Source: Rathayibacter sp. VKM Ac-2857
GTDB lineage: Bacteria; Actinomycetota; Actinomycetes; Actinomycetales; Microbacteriaceae
Assembly: GCF_013205025.1 (NCBI RefSeq)
Contig: NZ_JABMLE010000002.1
Span: 847,775-911,774, forward strand
Length of the DNA stretch: 64,000 nucleotides
Direction of reading: 5' to 3'
Part shown: one piece after another, positions 44,432 to 53,441 of the stretch
How the letters are laid out: the number at the start of each line of letters is the position of its first letter
How positions within the stretch are numbered: position 1 is the stretch's first letter
Notes under the pieces: model-generated
The model's database searches: none
Told to the model about the DNA's origin: nothing
Seen by the model: only the letters and a program-made list of their open reading frames with translations
Translations under genes and position numbers: made by a program

Positions 44432-44508
44432 TGCACGCCGGTCGAGCAGCCGCGCAGCGCCCCCTGCATGCTGGTCGAGTAGCCGCGCAGCGGCGTATCG
44501 AGACCCAC
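44432..44508. repeat. Palindromic repeat, cluster 7
   Basis: A degenerate copy (44432-44460) and one full inverted copy (44467-44508; CATGCTGGTCGAG, stem GCCGC-GCA-GCGGC, GTATCGAGACCCAC) follow the sigma-factor gene. Confidence 0.85.
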
Positions 44509-44566
44509 ATCCTCAGCACGACGACCCCCCAGAGCCCCCTCGACGTCGTCATCGTCCGACGCGGAC

Positions 44567-44721
44567 GCAGAACATCAGGCAGGAGTCCGTCTCATCGCCC
44601 ATCAGCGATGACAAGCGCTTCCAGCCGATGTTCTGCCGCCGCAGCCGCGCACGACATCAGCTGAGAAGGGAGTCCCTCGGCTGACAGAGGAGGCCGGGTG
44701 CTCTCAGCTGATGTTGTGCGC
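44567..44721. other. Intergenic region with nested long inverted repeats (possible structured RNA)
   Basis: GCAGAACATC (44567-44576) pairs perfectly with 44627-44636 and encloses CATCGC/GCGATG (44593-44598, 44605-44610). A second module pairs 44647-44666 with 44702-44721 (19 of 20). Both modules share AACATCAG- or GACATCAG-like arms and GGAGTCC in the loop. No coding frame and no palindromic-repeat consensus here. Confidence 0.5.
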
Positions 44722-44734
44722 AGCACCGTCCACA

Positions 44735-44854
44735 GGGATCTCGATAGGCGCCCTGCGAGCGCTACTCGATCAGCATGCCTCTGCCGTCCGAGCAGCCCTG
44801 CAGCACCGCCTGCATGCTGGTCGAGTAGCCGCGCAGCGGCGTATCGAGACCCAC
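44735..44854. repeat. Palindromic repeat, cluster 8
   Basis: One forward copy (44735-44777, GATC/GATC outer pair) and one inverted copy (44813-44854, stem GCCGC-GCA-GCGGC, GGTC/GACC pair), 35 bp apart. Confidence 0.85.
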
Positions 44855-44864
44855 GCACGCCGAA

Positions 44865-44896
44865 GCCCCCGCCCTCCGAGCACGGAGAGCGGGGGC
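44865..44896 (-). terminator. Terminator of the MFS-isomerase-oxidoreductase operon
   Basis: GCCCCCGC/GCGGGGGC (44865-44872, 44889-44896) with an inner CTCCG/CGGAG stem and an AGCA loop, 21 bp after the minus-strand oxidoreductase stop. Confidence 0.7.
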
Positions 44897-44917
44897 CACG
44901 GCGACGCCGTCAGCGCG

Positions 44918-46048
44918 TCAGAGCGTCTGCGCGAACGGGTCGAAGTCGACCGGCACAGCGGGCACCGGCGCCGACAGCGTGCTGTCGATCGCGACGAACT
45001 CGCCGCTCTCGGCCGACTCCTGCGCCGAAAGCATGACGTCGAGCACGTGGAAGCCGAGCTCGCCGGTGGCCACGTGCGGGCGGTCCTCGGCGATCGCGCG
45101 GACCATGTCGAGCAGGCCGAGGCCGCGGCCGACGACCGTGCCCTTCTGCTCGATCTCGGTCCACTCCTGCTCGCCCCACTGGCCGTCGGCGATCGAGGTG
45201 CGGGCCTTCACGTAGGCGGTGCGCCCCTCGAACTGGTTTGGGTCCGGGATCACGATCGACCCCTCCGTGCCGTGGATCTCGAAGACGCCGTGGCGCTCGA
45301 GCGCGGAGTCGAAGCTGAGCAGGCTCGACGCCTGCTGCCCGGCCGCGAACGAGGTCAGCACCTGCAGCGAGGTCGGCACCTCGACCGGGAACGTCGTCCC
45401 CGCATCGGGGCCGGAGCGGATGACCCGCTCCTCGAGCTTCTTGCGCCCGAGGGCCGCGACCCGCGCGACGGGTCCGAACAGGCTGACCAGCCCGGTGAAG
45501 TAGTACGGCCCCATGTCCAGCAGCGGGCCCGCACCCTCCGCGAAGAGGAACGCCGGGCTCGGGTGCCAGAGATCCGGTCCGACCGTCTGGAAGACGGTCG
45601 ACGCGAACATCGGCTCGCCGATCACGCCGTCCGCGATCGCGCGCTTCGCGGTCTGGAAGCCCGGGCCGAGCAGCGTGTCCGGCGCCGAGCCGACGCGGAG
45701 GCCCTTCGCCGCGGCGTCCTGCAGCAGCTGCGCGGTGCCGGCGCGGTCCAGGCCCAGCGGCTTCTCGCTCCAGACGTGCTTGCCCGCGGCGATCGCCGCG
45801 GCCGAGACCTCGACGTGCGCGGCGGGGATGGTCAGGTTGACGACGACCTGCACCCCGGCGTGCGCGAGGACGTCCTCGGCGGAGCCCCAGGCGGGGACGC
45901 CGTGCTTCTCGGCCTGGCTCCTCGCCCGGTCGAGCAGCAGGTCGCCGACGATCAGGACCTCGACGTCCGGGAAGGACGCGAGGTTCTCGAGGTAGGTGTC
46001 GCTGATGACGCCGACGCCGATGACGCCGATCCCGATGGGCCCGCTCAT
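44918..46048 (-). CDS. Gfo/Idh/MocA family oxidoreductase
   Basis: 376 aa. GIGVIGVGVISDTYLENLAS is the NAD(P) loop and WSEKPLGLDR the EKP motif; LLDMGPYYFTGLVSLFGPVA replaces the usual D-x-x-x-H by D-x-x-x-Y, a change seen in part of the family. The ATG overlaps the isomerase stop by 4 bp. It probably oxidises the sugar brought in by the MFS transporter of the same operon. Confidence 0.9.
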   Translation of the reverse strand: MSGPIGIGVIGVGVISDTYLENLASFPDVEVLIVGDLLLDRARSQAEKHGVPAWGSAEDVLAHAGVQVVVNLTIPAAHVEVSAAAIAAGKHVWSEKPLGLDRAGTAQLLQDAAAKGLRVGSAPDTLLGPGFQTAKRAIADGVIGEPMFASTVFQTVGPDLWHPSPAFLFAEGAGPLLDMGPYYFTGLVSLFGPVARVAALGRKKLEERVIRSGPDAGTTFPVEVPTSLQVLTSFAAGQQASSLLSFDSALERHGVFEIHGTEGSIVIPDPNQFEGRTAYVKARTSIADGQWGEQEWTEIEQKGTVVGRGLGLLDMVRAIAEDRPHVATGELGFHVLDVMLSAQESAESGEFVAIDSTLSAPVPAVPVDFDPFAQTL

Positions 46049-46872
46049 GCCGCGTACCCGCCCTTCACGAGGAAGTCGTAGCTGGCCTGGATGTCCGCGA
46101 AGACGTCGCCGGGGGCGTTGTCGTACTCGATGACGGCGTACTTGATCGCGCCCTCGCCGGCCTTGAGCGCCTCGACGAGCGGCACGTCGCCCTCGCCCGG
46201 GCGGCGCTGGTCGAGGGTCTCCGAGCCGAAGGCCGCGGCGCCGGGCGCGAACGGGTTCTCGGCCGGAGCGATGCCGTCCTTGACATGCACCGCGACCAGG
46301 CGCGAGCCCAGCTTCGACACCAGCGCGGGGCCGTCCTGGCCGCCGGTCAGCGCCCAGAACAGGTCCAGCTCGATCTCGACGCGCTCGTCGGTCGTCGCGA
46401 CGAAGCGCTCATAGGCGGTCTGGCCGTCGAAGGAGGCGATGAACTCCTGCGCGTGGTTGTGGTAGCCGACCTTCAGGCCGAAGGTCGCGGCGACCTCGGC
46501 GGCCTTGTTCAGGCGGTCGGCGATGTCCGCCACGCCGTCCTCGGTCAGCCAGCGCTCGGCCGAGACGAACGGGTCGATGACGGTCTGGATGCCGATCTGC
46601 GCGGCCGCCTCGAAGACGACCTCGGGGGCGGGCGTGGGGATGGAGCCGTCCGGCGTCCACAGCTCGTCGGAGAGCAGCGGAGCGTGGCCGGTGGGCGAGG
46701 CGAGACCGCTCGCGTCGAGGGCGGCGCGGGTCTCGGCGGGGCGGCGGACGAAGTCGAACGCCTCGACGTTCTTCAGTCCGATCGCCGCGAGCTTCTCGAG
46801 CGAGCCGTTCGGGTCCTCGGAGAACTCCTTGGCCAGCGTGTAGAGCTGGATGGAGGCCAGGGGCAGAGTCAT
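46045..46872 (-). CDS. Sugar phosphate isomerase/epimerase (TIM barrel)
   Basis: 275 aa from ATG 46872; GTG 46890 is an in-frame alternative. Landmarks are LPLASIQLYTLAKEFSEDP, KVGYHNHAQEF (His pair), IELDLFWA (metal Asp) and VAVHVKDG. The family isomerises or epimerises keto-sugars using a divalent metal. Middle gene of the MFS-isomerase-oxidoreductase operon. Confidence 0.88.
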   Translation of the reverse strand: MTLPLASIQLYTLAKEFSEDPNGSLEKLAAIGLKNVEAFDFVRRPAETRAALDASGLASPTGHAPLLSDELWTPDGSIPTPAPEVVFEAAAQIGIQTVIDPFVSAERWLTEDGVADIADRLNKAAEVAATFGLKVGYHNHAQEFIASFDGQTAYERFVATTDERVEIELDLFWALTGGQDGPALVSKLGSRLVAVHVKDGIAPAENPFAPGAAAFGSETLDQRRPGEGDVPLVEALKAGEGAIKYAVIEYDNAPGDVFADIQASYDFLVKGGYAA

Positions 46873-46957
46873 GATCGATGTCGCTTTCACTGGTGATGGT
46901 GGTGCGGGCAGGACTGTCGTCTCCGACCAGCCTGTCCTATGGACGTCTGAGAAAGGC

Positions 46958-48292
46958 CTATCGGACTTTCTTGATGGGGAGGATGACGAGCGCGCCGACG
47001 ACGGCCGCGAGCGCGCAGACGGTGAACCACAGGCCGTAGTTGTTGCCGGTCGGGTCGCTCACGTAGACCAGGATGCCGCCGACCAGCGGGGCGAGCGTCT
47101 GCGGCAGCGCGTTGGCGATGTTGAAGACGCCGAGGTCCTTGCCGGAGTCGTCCGGGTTCGGCAGCACGTCCACGACGAGCGCCAGGTCGACGCCGACGTA
47201 GATGCCGTAGGCGAGGCCGAGGACCGCCTCGAGGACGTAGAAGGCGCCGACGTCCTGGACGAAGATCAGCGCGAAGGTGCCGACCGCGAAGAGCGCGGTG
47301 GAGCTCCAGACGAAGACCTTGCGGCGCCCGATCCGGTCGGACAGCCAGCCGGCGAAGTAGCTCGCGCCGATCAGCGCCACCGTGTAGATCAGCACGCTCG
47401 TGCTGATGACGACGGGGATGGTCCCCTCCTCGATCCCGATGTGGTTGAGGAGGTAGAAGAAGCGGAAGGTGGTGAAGCCGAAGCTCGCGAAGGTGATCAG
47501 GAAGCGCGACCACCAGGCCAGCGCGTAGTCGGGGTTCTTCACCGGGCTGACCCAGAAGGTCTCGGCCCAGTCGCGCAGGGTCGCCTTCGGCGGGGCGACG
47601 GGCAGCCGCTTGTCGGGCAGCACGACCGCGAAGACGACCATGACGATGATCGCCAGGATCGACGGCGCGACGAACATGATGAAGAGCTGGTCGACGAACG
47701 CCTGGGCGACGTAGGTGCCGCCGAGGATGCCGACGTTCTGCGCGATCCCGAGGGCGGCGGTGACCTTGCCGCGCTGGAACCTCGGCACTTGGTCGGCGAG
47801 CGTGGCGATAAAGGGCGCGAGCGTCATGTTCGCGCCGAGCTGGGCGAGCGACCAGCCGATGGTCGCGATCAGCAGCGTCGGAGCGAGCGCCATGATCGTG
47901 AACGCGACGGTCATGATGACCGTGCCCGCCACGATCCAGACGCGGCGGCGCCCGAGGCGGCTGGTCGTGCGGTCGGAGAGCCGGCCGAAGACGACGTTGG
48001 CGACGGTCGCGAAGAGGGCGCCGAACCCGCCGAGGATCGCGGCCGCTCCGGTCGCGCCGTTCTGCGCGATCTCGCCCGCGTCGACGAGCGACTGGATCTT
48101 GAGGCCGATGCCGACGATCGCCGGCCCGAGCAGGGCGATGAAGAAGATCAGCTGCGCGGCGAGCAGCCAGAAGACGTAGCCCTTCTTCGCGGGCTCGGTC
48201 GGCTCGGCGAACACGTGGTGCCCCCGCACCGTGGCCGTCGCGGTGGTCATGCCCGAGGGCATCCCCGCCGCGGATCCGCTGGACGTCGTCAT
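46958..48292 (-). CDS. MFS sugar transporter (GPH-like)
   Basis: 444 aa, about twelve helices. VFGRLSDRTTSRLGRRRVWI and WLSDRIGRRKVF are the two cytoplasmic Arg-rich loops, the first matching the sugar-cation symporter type. A soluble N-terminus of ~35 residues carries EPTEPAKKGYVFW. First gene of a catabolic operon followed by isomerase and dehydrogenase, so a sugar or polyol substrate is likely. Confidence 0.88.
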   Translation of the reverse strand: MTTSSGSAAGMPSGMTTATATVRGHHVFAEPTEPAKKGYVFWLLAAQLIFFIALLGPAIVGIGLKIQSLVDAGEIAQNGATGAAAILGGFGALFATVANVVFGRLSDRTTSRLGRRRVWIVAGTVIMTVAFTIMALAPTLLIATIGWSLAQLGANMTLAPFIATLADQVPRFQRGKVTAALGIAQNVGILGGTYVAQAFVDQLFIMFVAPSILAIIVMVVFAVVLPDKRLPVAPPKATLRDWAETFWVSPVKNPDYALAWWSRFLITFASFGFTTFRFFYLLNHIGIEEGTIPVVISTSVLIYTVALIGASYFAGWLSDRIGRRKVFVWSSTALFAVGTFALIFVQDVGAFYVLEAVLGLAYGIYVGVDLALVVDVLPNPDDSGKDLGVFNIANALPQTLAPLVGGILVYVSDPTGNNYGLWFTVCALAAVVGALVILPIKKVR

Positions 48293-48339
48293 GATCGTTC
48301 CCTCTCGTCATCGAGTGTGCAGGCGGCGCGGTACGACCG

Positions 48340-48362
48340 AAAACCTTGCAACGTGTGGTTTT
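48340..48362 (-). promoter_or_regulatory. Candidate operator upstream of the MFS operon
   Basis: AAAACC (48340-48345) and GGTTTT (48357-48362) flank TTGCAACGTGT, an inverted repeat resembling a LacI-type site, about 48 bp before the MFS start. The remaining gap to 48667 holds no supportable gene. Confidence 0.4.
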
Positions 48363-48662
48363 GAGTATGCAGGGCCGCTCACCCCACCGCAACCGTCGGC
48401 CGCTGGAGATCCGGGCCGGAAGTTGCGCAAGATTCTGCCCCCACGACGCTAGCCCTCCCCCTCGCGCCGCCGCCGCCCCTCGCTCGTTCTGGCGCGCGAC
48501 GTCCCGCGAGCAGCCCTAGCGACGGGCTCAGCGCGACCGCGAACCTCGGCGGCATCGCCGCGGCTGCCGACCACCCGCTCGATCCACCGGCCGACGCCGC
48601 TTCGGCCTTTGCACGGGCGCAACGCCGCGATCGCGAGCGAGCGGCTCGACAAGCCGTTAAAC

Positions 48663-48689
48663 CAAGAACGGCCCGCCGAAGCGGGCCGT
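48663..48689 (-). terminator. Terminator of tRNA-Arg
   Basis: ACGGCCCGC-TTCG-GCGGGCCGT stem (48668-48689) followed on the minus strand by TTCTT, 21 bp after the tRNA. Confidence 0.85.
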
Positions 48690-48710
48690 CCTGTTCTGTC
48701 TCAACCAGAG

Positions 48711-48783
48711 TGCGCCCGGAGGGATTCGAACCCCCAACCTTCTGATCCGTAGTCAGATGCTCTATCCGTTGAGCTACGGGCGC
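48711..48783 (-). tRNA. tRNA-Arg (anticodon ACG)
   Basis: 73 nt cloverleaf: acceptor GCGCCCG/CGGGCGC, D stem GCTC/GAGC, anticodon stem TCTGA/TCAGA with loop CTACGGA (ACG), T arm with TTCGAAT. The discriminator is A and CCA is not encoded. Confidence 0.97.
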
Positions 48784-48895
48784 AGTCCATCGCGTGACCT
48801 TGGGGGGCGCACGCAACGAGGTACGACTATACATGCCGGGGAGCCCCTCCGCGAATCGAGCAGGCGCCCGCCCGGGCCCGCGTAGCGTGGCAGTC

Positions 48896-49423
48896 ATGGA
48901 GGCTGCCGCGATCGAGCTCGTGCGCTTCGTCGTCTCGCCGCTGCACCGGTTCGAGGGACGGCCTTCCGACGGCCCGATCCCCTCGGAGGGCAACGAGCAG
49001 CCCGAGCGGATCGAGATCCGGGCCGGCCTGGGCATCGTCGGCGACCGCTACTTCGCCCAGCGCGCGCACCGCACCGCCGCGGTCACCCTCTTCGCGATCG
49101 AGTCGCTCGAGCACGTCGCCGCGGAGCTGGGCCGTGCGGCGTTCGACCCCGCCGACACCCGCCGCAACATTATCGTCCGCGGCGCCGACATCGACGCGCT
49201 GGCCGGCCGCACCTTCGCGCTCGAGCAGGGCGGCGAGCGGATCGAGTTCCAGGGCGGCCGCCCCGCCAACCCGTGCGCCTGGATGGACGTCTCGCTCGCA
49301 CCCGGGGCCTTCAAGGCGATGCGGCGCCGCGGGGGCGTCCGCTGCGCCCCGCTCACCAACGGCCTCCTCCACATCGGGCCGGCCCGGCTGATCCTCCACC
49401 GCTCCGAGGACATGCTGATCTGA
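48896..49423 (+). CDS. MOSC-domain protein
   Basis: 175 aa from ATG 48896; an upstream frame extension overlaps the tRNA leader and is not used. The MOSC fold is marked by GIVGDRYFAQRAHR, DTRRNIIVRGADID and the conserved Cys in NPCAWMD, which in MOSC proteins handles sulfur or molybdenum-cofactor ligands. C-terminal THGLLHIG-like NGLLHIGPARL closes the barrel. Cytoplasmic; substrate unknown. Confidence 0.85.
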   Translation: MEAAAIELVRFVVSPLHRFEGRPSDGPIPSEGNEQPERIEIRAGLGIVGDRYFAQRAHRTAAVTLFAIESLEHVAAELGRAAFDPADTRRNIIVRGADIDALAGRTFALEQGGERIEFQGGRPANPCAWMDVSLAPGAFKAMRRRGGVRCAPLTNGLLHIGPARLILHRSEDMLI

Positions 49424-49501
49424 GCGGATCGGCCAGCGCCTAGGCTCTCCCCCGACCCGTTCCCGCCCGGCCGCTGCGCCGCGACACCCGAGGAGGCGCC
49501 C

Positions 49502-50638
49502 GTGCCCTACCCCGGCCGCCCCCTGCGCGCCCTCGCCTCGAGCGTCCGCCACGGCGTGCGCGACGTCTTCTCGACCACCCGCTCCCGCCGCCGCGACCCG
49601 CGCCGCCGCTACAAGAACACCGACGTCTCCGTCCTCCGCGTCCGCCGCGGCGACGTCTACGCGCGGGTCAACACCGTCGGCCACACCGGCGAGCGCACCT
49701 TCGTCCTCGTCCCGGGCATCGGCGTCGCCGCCACCTACTTCGAGCGGCTCGCCCCGGCGCTCAACGAGTTCGGCCCCGTGCACGCCCTCGACCTGCCCGG
49801 CTTCGGCGGCGTCCCGCATCCGCCGAACGCCCGGCACATGACCATCGGCGACTACGCCGAGCTCGTCGGCGCCGTCATCGACGACCTCGGCCTCGACGAC
49901 CCGGTCGTCCTCGGCCACTCGATGGGCACGCAGGTCGTCGCCGAGCTCGCCGCCCGCCGACCCGAGCTCACCACGATCGTGCTGCTCGGCCCGGTGATGA
50001 ACCCGCACGAGCGCCGCATCCCCGTCGCGGCCTGGCGCTTCCTCCAGTCGAGCGTCCGCGAGCCGGTGCAGGTCGCCGTCCTCGCCGCCGCGGCCTACCT
50101 GCTCTGCGGTCCGCGCTGGTTCTCACGGGTGCTGCCCGAGATGATGCAGTACAGGATCGAGGACGTGCTGCCGCGGATCCGCGCCTCCACGCTGGTCATC
50201 CGCGGCGAGTACGACCGCCTGGTGCCGCGGGAGTGGGCCGAGGAGGTCGCGGAGTCGATCCCGCACGCGCGCGCCTGGGAGATCCCGGACGCCTCGCACT
50301 CGGTGATGCACGCCCACGCGGAGGAGGTCGCCCGGCTCTGCGTCGAGCACGCCCGCGCCCCGCAGCCCGACCGCGACGAGGCCGAGTTGCGCCGCTTCCC
50401 GGACGACGAGGTCGACCGCTCGCAGGAGGACGCGCCGATCGAGGATCCGCTCGGCGCGATCCGCGGCCGGGTGACCGAGCTCGCCGGCATCCTCGTCGAC
50501 GACGACTCGCTGATCGCCGAGGGCAAGACCCAGCACGCCGAGGCGACCGACCCGACCGCCCTGCAGGAGTCCGACACCGACGCGGGGAACGGCGACTCCG
50601 GCCCGGACCTCTTCGACGGCCCTTCCGCCGCGCACTGA
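49502..50638 (+). CDS. Alpha/beta hydrolase
   Basis: 378 aa, GTG start with GAGGAG. Nucleophile GHSMGTQ, acid RGEYDRLVP and His in DASHSVMH form the catalytic triad; the oxyanion loop is VLVPGIGVAATYFERLAP. An Arg-rich ~40-residue N-terminus and a ~90-residue acidic disordered tail (after HARAPQPDRD) flank the domain. Substrate unknown. Confidence 0.88.
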   Translation: MPYPGRPLRALASSVRHGVRDVFSTTRSRRRDPRRRYKNTDVSVLRVRRGDVYARVNTVGHTGERTFVLVPGIGVAATYFERLAPALNEFGPVHALDLPGFGGVPHPPNARHMTIGDYAELVGAVIDDLGLDDPVVLGHSMGTQVVAELAARRPELTTIVLLGPVMNPHERRIPVAAWRFLQSSVREPVQVAVLAAAAYLLCGPRWFSRVLPEMMQYRIEDVLPRIRASTLVIRGEYDRLVPREWAEEVAESIPHARAWEIPDASHSVMHAHAEEVARLCVEHARAPQPDRDEAELRRFPDDEVDRSQEDAPIEDPLGAIRGRVTELAGILVDDDSLIAEGKTQHAEATDPTALQESDTDAGNGDSGPDLFDGPSAAH

Positions 50639-50651
50639 CAGCGCCGCCGGC

Positions 50652-51692
50652 TCAGGACTCCTCGCCCACGATCTCCTCGCGGATGCGCCGCAGGTCCTCG
50701 GCGAGCGCCCCCAGCAGGATCCAGTGCTCGGGGTGCGGGGTCACGATGACGAGCGGGGCGGTGAGCGCCGGCAGCTCGTCGGTGATCGGCTCCGGCTCGG
50801 GCACCGCGACCGAGGACTGCACGAGCAGCCGCAGGTCGTGCGCCGCCCGGTGCAGCTGCACCGCGATGTCGCCGATCGTCGGCTCGCCCACCAGGTCCTG
50901 GTCGTAGAGGTCGTGCACGGTGCGGGTCATCCCGCGCACCCGCGTCACGATGCGGGCGAGCCGCGGCGTGACGGAGTCCAGCGCCAGCAGCCGATCGCGG
51001 TGCGCGGAGCGGCGCGGATTCAGCCGCAGCGACTCCTCGCCCGTGGCGATGGCCTCCTCCGCCTTCGTCTGCATCGTCTGCAGCAGCCGCGCGTTGATCA
51101 GCAGCTCGCTGAGCCGCTCCCGGCCGACCTTCGTCTCGAGCACGTCGGCCAGGTCGTCCAGAGCCGCGGCGAGCTGCGCGGTCAGGTCGCCGACGGCCCG
51201 CTCGGCCGGCGCCAGCGTGATCGGCGGGACGATCAGCGCGTTGACGACGATGCCGACCGCCGCGCCGATCAGCGTCTCGAGGATGCGGTCGACGGCGTAG
51301 TTCGGCGTCACCGAGCCGACCGAGAGCACGAGCATCGCGCTGATCGGGATCTGCACGGCGGAGGCGGGCGTCAGCCGCACCGCCCAGCCCACCGCGATCG
51401 CGGCGACGATCGCGCCGAGGACGATCACGCTCTCGTCACCGAAGAGCGTGCCGATCAGCGAGCCGACGACGACCCCGATGATCACGCCCACGCTGCGCTC
51501 GAGCGCCTTCGAGAAGGACTGGTTCACGCTGGGCGCGACCACGAGCAGCGCCGCGATGGCGCCGAACACCGGCAGCGTCCCCGGGAAGATCAGGGCCGCG
51601 ATGATCCAGGTGACGACGGTCGCCGCCGCCGTCTTGACCAGCTGCAGCACCGGCGGCCGCGTGTCCACGGTGAAGCTGGACGTGAGGCGCAT
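50652..51692 (-). CDS. FUSC/ArAE-family membrane protein (aromatic acid exporter-like)
   Basis: 346 aa from ATG 51692. Six N-terminal helices (from VLQLVKTAAATVVTWIIAAL to IGAAVGIVVNALIVPP) are followed by a long cytoplasmic coiled region (about 180-346; LTAQLAAALDDLADVLETKV). This matches one half of PET-type or ArAE exporters. It lies 32 bp after a MarR gene on the same strand, so probably efflux under MarR control. Confidence 0.85.
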   Translation of the reverse strand: MRLTSSFTVDTRPPVLQLVKTAAATVVTWIIAALIFPGTLPVFGAIAALLVVAPSVNQSFSKALERSVGVIIGVVVGSLIGTLFGDESVIVLGAIVAAIAVGWAVRLTPASAVQIPISAMLVLSVGSVTPNYAVDRILETLIGAAVGIVVNALIVPPITLAPAERAVGDLTAQLAAALDDLADVLETKVGRERLSELLINARLLQTMQTKAEEAIATGEESLRLNPRRSAHRDRLLALDSVTPRLARIVTRVRGMTRTVHDLYDQDLVGEPTIGDIAVQLHRAAHDLRLLVQSSVAVPEPEPITDELPALTAPLVIVTPHPEHWILLGALAEDLRRIREEIVGEES

Positions 51693-51724
51693 GGCTCCAC
51701 GGTAGCCGCGGCGCGAAGGCGCGG

Positions 51725-52255
51725 TCACTGCTTCGGCGCCGCCTCGATGCTCGCGAGCACCGCGCGCAGCCCCCGGGCGGCGTCGTCGCGGAGCGCATCG
51801 GGCACCGCGGCGAGCAGCTCCCGCTCCACGTCGAGCACCTCGGGGAACGCGGCGTCGACCAGCGCGGTCCCCTCCTCGGTGAGGGCGATCAGCGCGCCGC
51901 GCCCGTCCGCAGGATTCGCGGTCCGCAGCACCAGCCCGCGGCGCTCGAGCGCGTGCAGTCGCTTCGTCACCGCGGGAGCGGAGGCGAGGCCGATCGTCCG
52001 CAGCGTCGTCGGCGACTGCGGCGCGGCGAGCCGGCGCAGCGTCGTCAGAACGTCGAACTCGCCGCGGGTCAGCTCGAAGGCGGCGAGCCGCTCCTCGGTC
52101 GCCCGCACGAGCAGAGCGGAGGCACGGATCAGCCGCCCGGCGATGTCCACGGCCGTCGTGTCCAGCTCGGGCCGCAGCCGGCGCCAGCCCGCGCGGATCT
52201 CGTCGACGGCGTCCGGGGCGGCGTCCGGCGCAGGGCTCGACACAAGATGATTCAC
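51725..52255 (-). CDS. MarR-family transcriptional regulator
   Basis: 176 aa, GTG start. Winged helix: LTRGEFDVLTTLRRLAAPQS, LASAPAVTKRLHALERRGLV, then the wing RTANPADGRGALIALTEEG. A TATACT box ends 6 nt before the GTG, suggesting a leaderless mRNA. Divergent from a FUSC gene and cotranscribed with another, so it likely controls both. Confidence 0.9.
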   Translation of the reverse strand: MNHLVSSPAPDAAPDAVDEIRAGWRRLRPELDTTAVDIAGRLIRASALLVRATEERLAAFELTRGEFDVLTTLRRLAAPQSPTTLRTIGLASAPAVTKRLHALERRGLVLRTANPADGRGALIALTEEGTALVDAAFPEVLDVERELLAAVPDALRDDAARGLRAVLASIEAAPKQ

Positions 52256-52260
52256 GAGTA

Positions 52261-52285
52261 AAGTATATCTGGTTCACCCGTGAAC
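52261..52285. promoter_or_regulatory. Overlapping divergent promoters and MarR operator
   Basis: AGTATATCT (52261-52269) can serve as -10 in both directions. GTTCACCCGTGAAC (52272-52285) is a perfect 14-bp palindrome just downstream on the plus side, and a half-site TTCACG lies at 52251-52256 inside the marR start. Confidence 0.55.
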
Positions 52286-52336
52286 GACCTCTCCGGCCGG
52301 TGCCGCTCGGATCCGCCCGCCGACCCGAGGACTCCG

Positions 52337-53404
52337 ATGCCCGCCACCCCCTCCCTCCGCAGCGCGCTGCCGCACCCCCGCGAGCTGGTCGCCTTCGGCC
52401 CGCACGACGGCGCCCACCGCGTCGCCCTGCGCGCCGGCGTCTCGATGGCCGTGCCGCTGCTCGTGCTCTGGGTGTTCGGCCGCACCGACCTCGCCCTCTA
52501 CGCGACCTTCGGCGCCTTCACCGCGCTCTACGGCCGCCGGCACACCCACCGCCCGCGCCTGCTGATGCAGGCCTCGGCCGCCGCTTACCTGGTCGCGATG
52601 GTGACGATCGGCACCGCCGTCGCCCTCTCGCCGCAGCGCGACTGGCTGATCATCCCGGTGGTCACCGCCGCCGCCGCCGGCGCCGCCTACCTCAGCGACG
52701 CCCTGCACTGGCACCCGCCCGGTCCGCTCTTCCCGGTGTTCGCCGTCACCGCCTGCGCGTCGGTGCCGGTCGAGGCGACGCGGATCCCGGAGGCGTTCGC
52801 CCTCGCCGCCGCGTCCGCCGCCTTCTCGCTGCTCGTCGGAGTGAGCGGTCTCGCCGCCCCGCGCGCCCGCCTGCTGCCCGCGACCCCGTGGCGCCCGGCC
52901 TTCCGCGCCGCCGCCGCCCGCTCCTCGACCCGCGCCGGGATGCTCCGCTTCGGCGCCGTCGTGCTGATCGCCGGCGCGATCCCCACCGCGACCGGCCTCG
53001 GCCACCCCTACTGGGCGATGGTCTCCGCCGTCGCCGCGGTCTCGGGCGCCGACGCGACCGCCCGCCTCGTCCGCGCGGGCCACCGGATGCTCGGCACCGT
53101 CGTCGGCGTCGCGATCGCCGCCGCGCTACTCACCCTGCCGCTGTCCCCGCTCGCCACGATCGGCGTCGTCGTGCTGCTGCAGATGCTCGCCGAGCTCGTC
53201 GTCGGCCGCAACTACGGCCTGACCCTCGCCCTGATCACCCCGCTCGCGATCCTGATGGTCGAGCTCGCCCACCACACCGACGAGTTCGTCCTCCTGCGCG
53301 ACCGCGCCCTCGAGACCGCCATCGGCGTCGCGGTCGGCGTGGCCGCCACCCTGCTGTCCCACGCGGTCGCCTCCCGCACCTCCCGCCCGACAGCCGGACG
53401 CTAG
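52337..53404 (+). CDS. FUSC-family membrane protein
   Basis: 355 aa from ATG 52337 with GAGG 7 nt upstream; GTG 52280, inside the operator palindrome, is the longer alternative. Two sets of helices are visible: LRAGVSMAVPLLVLWVFGRT with the LALYATFGAFTALYG FUSC signature, and after residue ~215 a second set with GHPYWAMVSAVAAVSG and the LVVGRNYGLTLALITPLAIL segment. Probable exporter paired with the divergent FUSC protein. Confidence 0.85.
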   Translation: MPATPSLRSALPHPRELVAFGPHDGAHRVALRAGVSMAVPLLVLWVFGRTDLALYATFGAFTALYGRRHTHRPRLLMQASAAAYLVAMVTIGTAVALSPQRDWLIIPVVTAAAAGAAYLSDALHWHPPGPLFPVFAVTACASVPVEATRIPEAFALAAASAAFSLLVGVSGLAAPRARLLPATPWRPAFRAAAARSSTRAGMLRFGAVVLIAGAIPTATGLGHPYWAMVSAVAAVSGADATARLVRAGHRMLGTVVGVAIAAALLTLPLSPLATIGVVVLLQMLAELVVGRNYGLTLALITPLAILMVELAHHTDEFVLLRDRALETAIGVAVGVAATLLSHAVASRTSRPTAGR

Positions 53405-53441
53405 ACGCCGAACCGCAGACAGCAGACAGCAGACAGCAGTA

